Assembly: GCA_019400425.1 (NCBI GenBank)
Contig: JAFREE010000003.1
Location: forward strand, 410,144 to 474,143
From: Hymenochaete sp. R1
Taxonomy: Eukaryota; Basidiomycota; Agaricomycetes; Hymenochaetales; Hymenochaetaceae
Reading direction: 5' to 3'
DNA length: 64,000 bases
The notes under the pieces were generated by a model. That model searched no databases, had not been told where the DNA came from, and saw only the letters and a list, made by a program, of their open reading frames with translations. Shown in pieces: positions 58,197 through 64,000 of this stretch. Position 1 is the first letter of the stretch; the number at the start of each line of letters is the position of its first letter. The position numbers and the translations under genes are program-made.

Positions 58197-59674
58197 TCAA
58201 GAAGACGTGATTAAATCTCCAAGACCCAAAGAATGTAAGCATACGTTTTCGTCGTCATCTCGCGTAATGCGCTTTCGCGACGGCGAATCAACATCCATGG
58301 ACGAAGTTCTCTGTTGAGCGTCGTCGGAGTGGGCGGGTGATGACCACACATTGATTTTTGCGTCTTCGCCTCCGGTCATTAGCAAACCATTCTATAAGAA
58401 GGTAAGCTATACATAGGTAATTCAAGAGAACGTACTTAGCTCACATCTTCATCCCAGAACGCGCACCGGACGATCTCCGAATGACTCTTTGTGTATAATT
58501 GCTCAAGGACCCACCGCGAGCTGGCTAAATGCGGCGTGACCAACGCAATATCACCTCTGACAATTTTATCAACGCGTTGCGCGCCAAATCCGGAGAGTAA
58601 CTGAGGACGCACTCGTTTGATCCCGCGAATATGTGCATCGCTCCATCGCGGGAGACATGACAGTCGATTATGTAGTCAGTGACCCAGGGCAAGTGGGGTT
58701 CTGGCTGTGTCAGGGCGTCTCTGTCGATTTCTTGAATGCGATCCAGCTTCATGAAAATATAAAAATTCTTAAGAAACGTTCAAGGAGAGGGTGATGATGA
58801 CGCCTGACCTCTTCTGACCAGAAACTGACTGTCTCCATATCGCTTACCGCCCATATCCTCGGTCCGTCGGTATGCCCTGGTATCCAGCCTGCCTTTGAAA
58901 TGCTGCATTCCCAGTTCGCGGTTTGAAGAATGGCTTCGTCTTCGTCAGGTTCTAGAGGGTTGGAAGTCGAAAGAAGGCCATCCGTTGAGGCTGAGAGAAG
59001 TGTTGTTATAGATTGGGTCGAAGTGAATCGTACAGCAGTGATATCATCGGAGTGTGTAGAGGTATGCCGGTGAAGAGGAGCCGCTGGGTTTCGCGGGTCC
59101 CTTTGCTTATTTCAATATCTTTGAAAAATAAGACATGGCTGCAATACATTGCTCACCAATATAATATGGATGCATCATCACCTTGCAGCACAGTCCCAGC
59201 AGCAACCATAAACCCATCGGGCGAAACATCACACGACAACAGCGGAATACGCTTCCCAGAATTCACTGTTGGGAAGAGTAATCATCCAACTTGTCTTCAT
59301 CAATATGTTTAGGGAGCGCATATAACAACCCTAGACTCACTCTGCATCGAGACGTCCCCAGTCCTCTCGTCCCAGGCCTTGACGCTCCCATCCTTCCCAC
59401 AGCTAACAAGCGTATCTCGGCCAGTCAAAAGCGCAGGTATGGTACGTAATTGTGCGATTCCCGCGTTGTGGCCGGGCAAGGAGCGGATGATTGTTTTACA
59501 GTCTGATCGGTCGAAAAGATGGATTGAGTTGGAGGGAGCTGAGGCTGCTGCAGCGATAGTGGAGTTTGTGGCTGTTATTTGGAGGACGTAGGCATCTTTT
59601 GGGAGGGTTGTAGAGGTTAATGGTCTGGCAGAGTTTACGAATGAATCAGAAAGAGCGAGTCTGTTGGCGGCCAT
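58197..59674 (-). CDS. WD40-repeat protein, WDR89-like
   Basis: Predicted seven-bladed beta-propeller of about 400 aa with few conserved functional residues. The start MAANRLALSDSFVNSARPLT is followed by YVLQITATNSTIAAAASAPS, NSIHLFDRSDCKTIIRSLPG, HNAGIAQLRTIPALLTGRDT, LVSCGKDGSVKAWDERTGDV, then exons holding a VAAGTVL-type repeat, WAVSDMETVSFWSEE, KLDRIQEIDRDALTQPEPHL, YIIDCHVSRDGAMHIFAGSN and GLLMTGGEDAKINVWSSPAH. The tail is Ser/Asp/Arg-rich (DVDSPSRKRITRDDDEN). Repeat order and the split-propeller end resemble WDR89; the cellular role is not known. An in-frame ATG at 59698 is an alternative start. The stop is only 45 bp from the convergent TTI2 stop. Confidence 0.8.
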
Positions 59675-60186
59675 AACGAAAGACAGTGAAGACTGCATTA
59701 GTCTGTCTTTGAAATAAAATAAAAAATACAATTTCAATTTGAGTGTGAGTATGTATGACATAATCACGGAAGCTCTCTCTCAGACTCTCTCTTACTCCTC
59801 ATCCTCCTCCACCTCTCTTCTTCTCGTCGTCGTTCGTCGCTGGTCTCGCTCTGCATAACGCCACCCTCAAGTCTTCGCCGACCACTATCGCAAACAGCCT
59901 ACACTCTTTTGGCTGCTTCTAGTCTTCGGCTCTCGCTTTATCTTGTTTATTTCTCTCGCTCTAAAAAAGACCCCGCACGTTCCCGGGTTCTTTCGCTCTT
60001 TTATCACCACGCTCCTTTTTCCTTTTCACCAGCCAGCTCTTTAGCGCCTCCCCTCCATCGCTGCTTGCGGCTCGCGTTTTCCATTTCATCATCAGCTCCG
60101 TCTTATTTAGCTGTCCTGGAGAGCTGCTATCCTCCGTTCAATTCAGTTCGTGCATATAGGTTTTACCTCTCAGTGGGACTTTCGTG
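59675..60186. other. Divergent promoter, WDR89-like / small membrane protein
   Basis: About 510 bp. It has pyrimidine-rich CTCTCTC and TCCTCCTC tracts at 59780-59830 and 59995-60030, likely promoter or 5' UTR of the plus-strand gene. Confidence 0.5.
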
Positions 60187-60885
60187 ATGTCTGGTGCGTT
60201 TTTAGTTTCACCTTGTGTACCTTACTCGGTATTAATGTGTCAAATCTGTAGCACCTCCTCGTCGCCATCGTCTCCCTCAACGTCTGAGCTGGTCTTTGAT
60301 TCCTCCGCCTTTAGGTGCGTTTCGAGCAAATATACACAGTTTACCGTCCTCATTTATTTTGCTTTCTTCCCTTTAGATCTTTCTAAACCACTTGTTGACG
60401 ACAAAGCTCTTCTGCCTGCTATCATCGTCACTCCGTCTTCGCCCATAGGCGAACGCGACTTCCGGATCGCCTTCCTCGCCAAAGAGCCCGTGCCAGAGGA
60501 ACAACAACAACAACAACAATCCCTTGTGAACCGCGTCACCTCACGTGTGCACAGCACCGCTAAATCTGCTGTTGTCTCCGTCTCCGCCTCGACTCCGACA
60601 AAGTCGACCCCCTTGAAGCTTAAACCCCGGACGTACTTACTCCTTTTCATACCCATTGTCATCCTGATCTGCCATCTCCTTGCGCACCGCATGCTTGTCA
60701 GCCGACCGCATATGCATTTTGATACACACGTGCAGGAAGCTGGAATGGGTATAGATATGGGCCCCCCGACGGGTCAGCATGGAGGCTGGTTTGGATTGGG
60801 GAGCTATAGAGACGTGAGGCATGCGCGGGATTTTGTCATTGAAGAAGAGGGGACGTTTTCGTCGCGGTCCGATGATTCGTTTTGA
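60187..60885 (+). CDS. Unknown single-pass membrane protein, 192 aa
   Basis: Exons 60187-60193, 60252-60314 and 60377-60885 join to MSAPPRRHRLPQRLSWSLIP followed by PPLDLSKPLVDDKALLPAII. I do not recognise the family. The protein has a basic N-terminus, a conserved-looking acidic/Pro stretch (IVTPSSPIGERDFRIAFLAK), a six-Gln run, a Ser/Thr/Val segment and one strong membrane helix near residues 120-140 (YLLLFIPIVILICHLLAH). The C-terminal tail is Gly/His/Asp-rich (GMGIDMGPPTGQHGGWFGLG; SYRDVRHARDFVIEEEGTFS). No signal peptide is seen, so a type II or tail-like membrane protein is likely. The frame is continuous across two 58-62-nt introns, which supports a real gene. Function unknown. Confidence 0.7.
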   Translation: MSGAFLVSPCVPYSVLMCQICSTSSSPSSPSTSELVFDSSAFRCVSSKYTQFTVLIYFAFFPLDLSKPLVDDKALLPAIIVTPSSPIGERDFRIAFLAKEPVPEEQQQQQQSLVNRVTSRVHSTAKSAVVSVSASTPTKSTPLKLKPRTYLLLFIPIVILICHLLAHRMLVSRPHMHFDTHVQEAGMGIDMGPPTGQHGGWFGLGSYRDVRHARDFVIEEEGTFSSRSDDSF

Positions 60886-62500
60886 TGTTCCTGTACGTGC
60901 AACGATGTTGTGCGATATCGGCTGGCATTGCAGGCGGATATATAAAGCGGATGGTCTGATGCGGCTAACGCGACGTTATAGTGGCGTGGCATACGGAGAG
61001 CTTTTGGGCATAGGCAACAGTGATCCGTTTGGCAAGGCTTGTATTCCTCTGTCAATGCTTCGTTGCTTGATCTGTTGGATCCCAGCATCCTTCTTCAATG
61101 TTCCTTCTTTTACAACTCATCGGGTTTTTTTGTTTACGAGGCGTCTTGTTTAGTCGTTTCCTGGTTATAACGCTTGGAAATTATTGTTTTCTGCCGTCCA
61201 TAAACTTCGCCTCGTCTCTGCTCCGGCGCGCGACACCGGTATCAGTAGCCTCGAGTCGTCGGACTTACTACATTACGTGAGAGTTCATATAGCACAAGAT
61301 TTTACGCATCGAACTTTCTCATCCCCATCCCCTTTTCATTTCGCACTTCATGGAACAGACACGAAATAGACAGACAATTATCATCGTTTCTTTTGGACAC
61401 TTCCAACATCTGACTTCTCCAGAAGGCTGTAAAATGCGTCAAGCGCAGTATTTGTCTCAACTATTGAGCATCGCACTAGCATCGCCCGCGCAGAAATCCC
61501 GCGCGGCACTGACAATTACTAGGTTTAAGTAGTAATTAATAACGAGCAACGAACGACGTAGGAACGGAGGAGGAACGCTGTGCAAGTTCCTGTATAACCG
61601 TAGCTCTTTGACCAATATCTCTAGCTCTACTCGCCTTGCATAGAAACGACGCGGCACGGCTTTCAGGGGGCATTTGGACGGAACGAACGTTCTTCACCGA
61701 CAGGTTTTCAACCGTATCCATCCTGCCGTATCTTCGTCTCTAGCAAACAGATCCCTATATCGCTCGTATACGACAGTACTAGTATTGATAAAGCCACATG
61801 AGACATCTCATCCAAACAAAACAAAAGGAAAGCTGAAATAAAAGATACATCATGTGCGGTCGGAACGCTCGGAAAAGTCGGACGGCTGTGTAAACTTGAA
61901 CGTTCAGCAAAGGTATGGTTCATATCGGTCGTCTTCTGTTGTCTCTCATTCCCGCCAGTCTTAAGTTTAACTCTTATAGCCTTATTTGATGGCGCTTGAG
62001 CCCGTAGCCCAAGCCAGGCACGCATACGCGCGATTCAAGCCGACCAGTCGCCGACGACTTGAGCTTGTAAGCTCAAAGGGAACCTCTGATTGTCCATGAG
62101 AGCTTTCCTCAGCCAGAATCGACGACGGAAACGGCTCCTTATCGAGTAGAAATCGCTTAGGCAACGAGAACTTGGACCGAGCGGGGACGTCGGCTCGGTT
62201 GGTTGTTCTTCTCTCAGAATCAGAGAGAATCACCATTCATCATTGACTCCCGAGATCTCTTGCATTTTGCAAATAACTTATGTGTGCACCGCCAGCACCG
62301 CCGCCAACCCTTCTACACATAAATTCATGATTGAAAAGTGTCCTTGGCGACCCCTCCTCCCGATCCGGGTTATATAAAGGCACAGCGCCCTCCCTTTCCC
62401 TTTTCACAGTCCTAGTGCTTTCCTTACCTACGACACCCAGCAAGCCTCAGCCTCAGTGCAGACGCCAGCAGCTTCGTCAACGACAAGAACGACAACGAAA
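60886..62500. other. 1.6 kb intergenic, MARVEL-gene promoter
   Basis: No coding sequence could be supported. The last 130 bp holds a TATA box, given separately. Short open frames occur on both strands without motifs. Confidence 0.5.
62371..62379 (+). promoter_or_regulatory. TATA box of the MARVEL-type gene
   Basis: TATATAAAG lies 130 bp upstream of the ATG at 62501, followed by pyrimidine-rich sequence (62390-62410) as at many strongly expressed fungal genes. Confidence 0.65.
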
Positions 62501-63282
62501 ATGGGATTCCTCTGGCTCACGCGTGTCATCGCATTCTCTGTCGTCCTCCTGTTCGCCGTCATCGACCTCGGTCTTTGCGCTGGGTTGATAGCCCTCTTGC
62601 AAAATTTCAATGGCCGCTTCGTCGTTCAGCCGCCTGATTACGCGTCGCTCGGCGTCGCGGTGTCAGTGTTGACCTTGATCTCGCTCGGCCCAATGTATGT
62701 CCATGATCGACTTTCTTATACTGTTACCCTGTGTCCGGGATTGAAATAAGTGGAATGATTTTTGACGATTCCTTTGCGTCGGTGTTTGCTTAGGGTTGCG
62801 ATCGACTTCCTCAGACGTGGTGCTATCACGAGTTGGATTTCGGTCGAGTTGGCAGTGACGGGTGTCCTGTGGATATTGTGGGTCGCCGCGGCTGGTCAGG
62901 CCGCCTCGTACTTGGAAGGAGCGACAGTCAACTGCAGCATATACTTGAACGACGCCAAGAAGGAGTGTCAGTTGTATCAATCTATCCAAGCGTTCTCGTT
63001 CATCAACTGGATCATCCGTATGTCTGCTTTTCTCTACGGTGTCGAGTGAAGACTCGTTGGGCTGATCTACCATTGTCGATGACTTTCTTTTCGCGTTTAT
63101 TTGACTCGCATATAGTGTTTGGATACTTCGTCACTCTCCTCGTTATGGCCATCATCTCCCACACCCGGGGCGTACAACTCTGGCGCGAGACTGTCCGTGA
63201 AGCCGACTTCAAACGCCGGCCAGACTACAACGGCGTCCCCATGACCCAATCAACGCACGGTCCCAGTCCTCAAGTCGCATGA
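62501..63282 (+). CDS. MARVEL-domain-like four-helix membrane protein
   Basis: Exons 62501-62694, 62794-63017 and 63116-63282 give 194 aa. Four membrane helices are visible: VIAFSVVLLFAVIDLGLCAG (near 10-30), YASLGVAVSVLTLISLGPMV (near 48-67), VELAVTGVLWILWVAAAG (near 80-97) and FGYFVTLLVMAIISHTRG (near 140-157). The extracellular loop before helix 4 has two Cys (VNCSIYLNDAKKECQLYQS). The pattern of helix 3 (xxExxxxxLWxxWxAAAG) followed by a Cys-containing loop and FxFINW is typical of fungal MARVEL proteins related to Nce102, which shape plasma-membrane domains. The hydrophilic C-terminus ends MTQSTHGPSPQVA. The start follows a TATA box by 130 bp. Confidence 0.85.
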
Positions 63283-64000
63283 AAGGAGATCAACAGAACG
63301 AAAACGATGAACGATGGAGTTTGAATATGTGATGGTTGTTTCTTGCGCTTGTATTGACGCATATGATCATCTTCCTATTCGAGTATTATTTGATTGTGTT
63401 CATGAACACGGTCGTGCCTAGGTCATTCATTGTCAAGCAAGTTCATTTCCTTGGGTTTTCAAATTTCATTCTGGATATCCGCCCTGGTGCATTTTTCTCC
63501 TTTTCTTAACTCATTGACCCTGACGATTGACTTTACCCGTCTCTTAAGACCCTAATCTAGTTGTATTGGTGCTGTACGACTTTCCCTCTTCATTGTTTTC
63601 TGACCTGTTTTGTTTTTATTTGCCCACTCATGTTTGTCTCTCAAATCAGAGTGAACGACCCAGCGAATCACAGCAGGAACGACGCGAGAAAGATTTCCAG
63701 ATTGATCCGGTGCGAGGGCGATAAGCAGCTGATCTGCAAGATCCGAGAGGAACGTTTTGACAACCGTGCGAGACTTGCTTCTTTTGGATTCATTATGCAG
63801 GGCTGTGGCGCGGTAACGAAGAGCCTCAAGTTCCAAGTCTGTTCCTTAAGCTTGCCTTGCTCTTTTTTGCTCTTTTCTGCTTCTTCGCCGATGGCCGACA
63901 TCTGAACTACTTGCACGGGTGGCTAAGGTGCAAGACACTACAAGTGTGCACCCCCCCTGTGATTTCCTTTTAAGGGAATTCTGGGAGGGTGTTACACAAC
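63283..64000. other. Right edge, no supported gene
   Basis: This holds the 3' UTR of the MARVEL-type gene and about 500 bp more. On minus, two overlapping open frames (63552-63916) have helical, charged composition (RYRATALHNESKRSKS; GEEAEKSKKEQGKLKEQ). They might be exons of a gene cut by the window edge, but no splice join of normal intron length was found. Confidence 0.35.

Noticed and set aside
63552..63916. Possible exon pair of a minus-strand gene at the right edge
   Set aside because: Joining the two frames would need an intron of about 17 nt, too short; the gene may extend beyond the window but cannot be supported here.

Overview
The window is nuclear DNA of a filamentous fungus, most likely a basidiomycete of the Agaricomycetes type. 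Almost every gene is cut by many short GT-AG introns of about 48-65 nt, genes lie on both strands with short gaps, and the gene set includes a Dicer with basidiomycete-like motifs, a membrane-anchored GH9 endoglucanase and a septation-initiation-network Cdc14. No bacterial-type operon, CRISPR array or rRNA was seen. Exon models below were built by hand from splice signals, reading frame and family motifs; most spans therefore include introns.

Layout. 0.5-4.2 kb (-): a protein with an N-terminal membrane segment and C-terminal FG repeats (POM121-like nucleoporin). 5.0-5.6 kb (+): cytochrome b5. 6.6-8.2 kb (-): SIN component Cdc14. 8.7-10.1 kb (+): fumarylacetoacetate-hydrolase-family enzyme. 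10.3-12.6 kb (-): succinate-semialdehyde dehydrogenase. 12.74-13.03 kb: a 289-bp MITE-like element with perfect 24-bp inverted ends, in the promoter shared with the next gene. 13.2-19.0 kb (+): a Dicer whose two RNase III centres are intact but whose helicase motifs are degenerate. 19.4-19.6 kb (-): a small two-exon COX8/VIIc gene. 20.3-23.0 kb (+): aldehyde dehydrogenase. 23-32.5 kb: gene-poor and rich in simple repeats, holding only a small Zn2Cys6 regulator (-) and the proteasome subunit alpha-2 (-).

32.5-64 kb is compact housekeeping sequence: 1-Cys peroxiredoxin (-), Ssu72 (-), an intronless F-box/LRR protein (+), Prp31 (+), Isu1 (-), Rrp8 (+), uracil phosphoribosyltransferase (+), sulfite reductase flavoprotein Met10 (+), GH9 endoglucanase (-), Gfo/Idh/MocA oxidoreductase (+), HAD phosphatase (-), Herp/Usa1-like ER protein (+), COMPASS subunit Swd1 (-), Tti2 (+), WDR89-like WD40 protein (-), a small single-pass membrane protein (+) and a MARVEL-type four-helix membrane protein (+).

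The genes belong to ordinary cell functions (nuclear pore, RNA processing, Fe-S and sulfur metabolism, proteolysis, chromatin) and do not form a biosynthetic cluster. The points most worth following are the POM121-like architecture, the helicase-degenerate Dicer with a MITE-like insertion in its promoter, a CACGTGAT motif recurring in four divergent promoters, and two GC-AG introns with the same GCAAGT donor.
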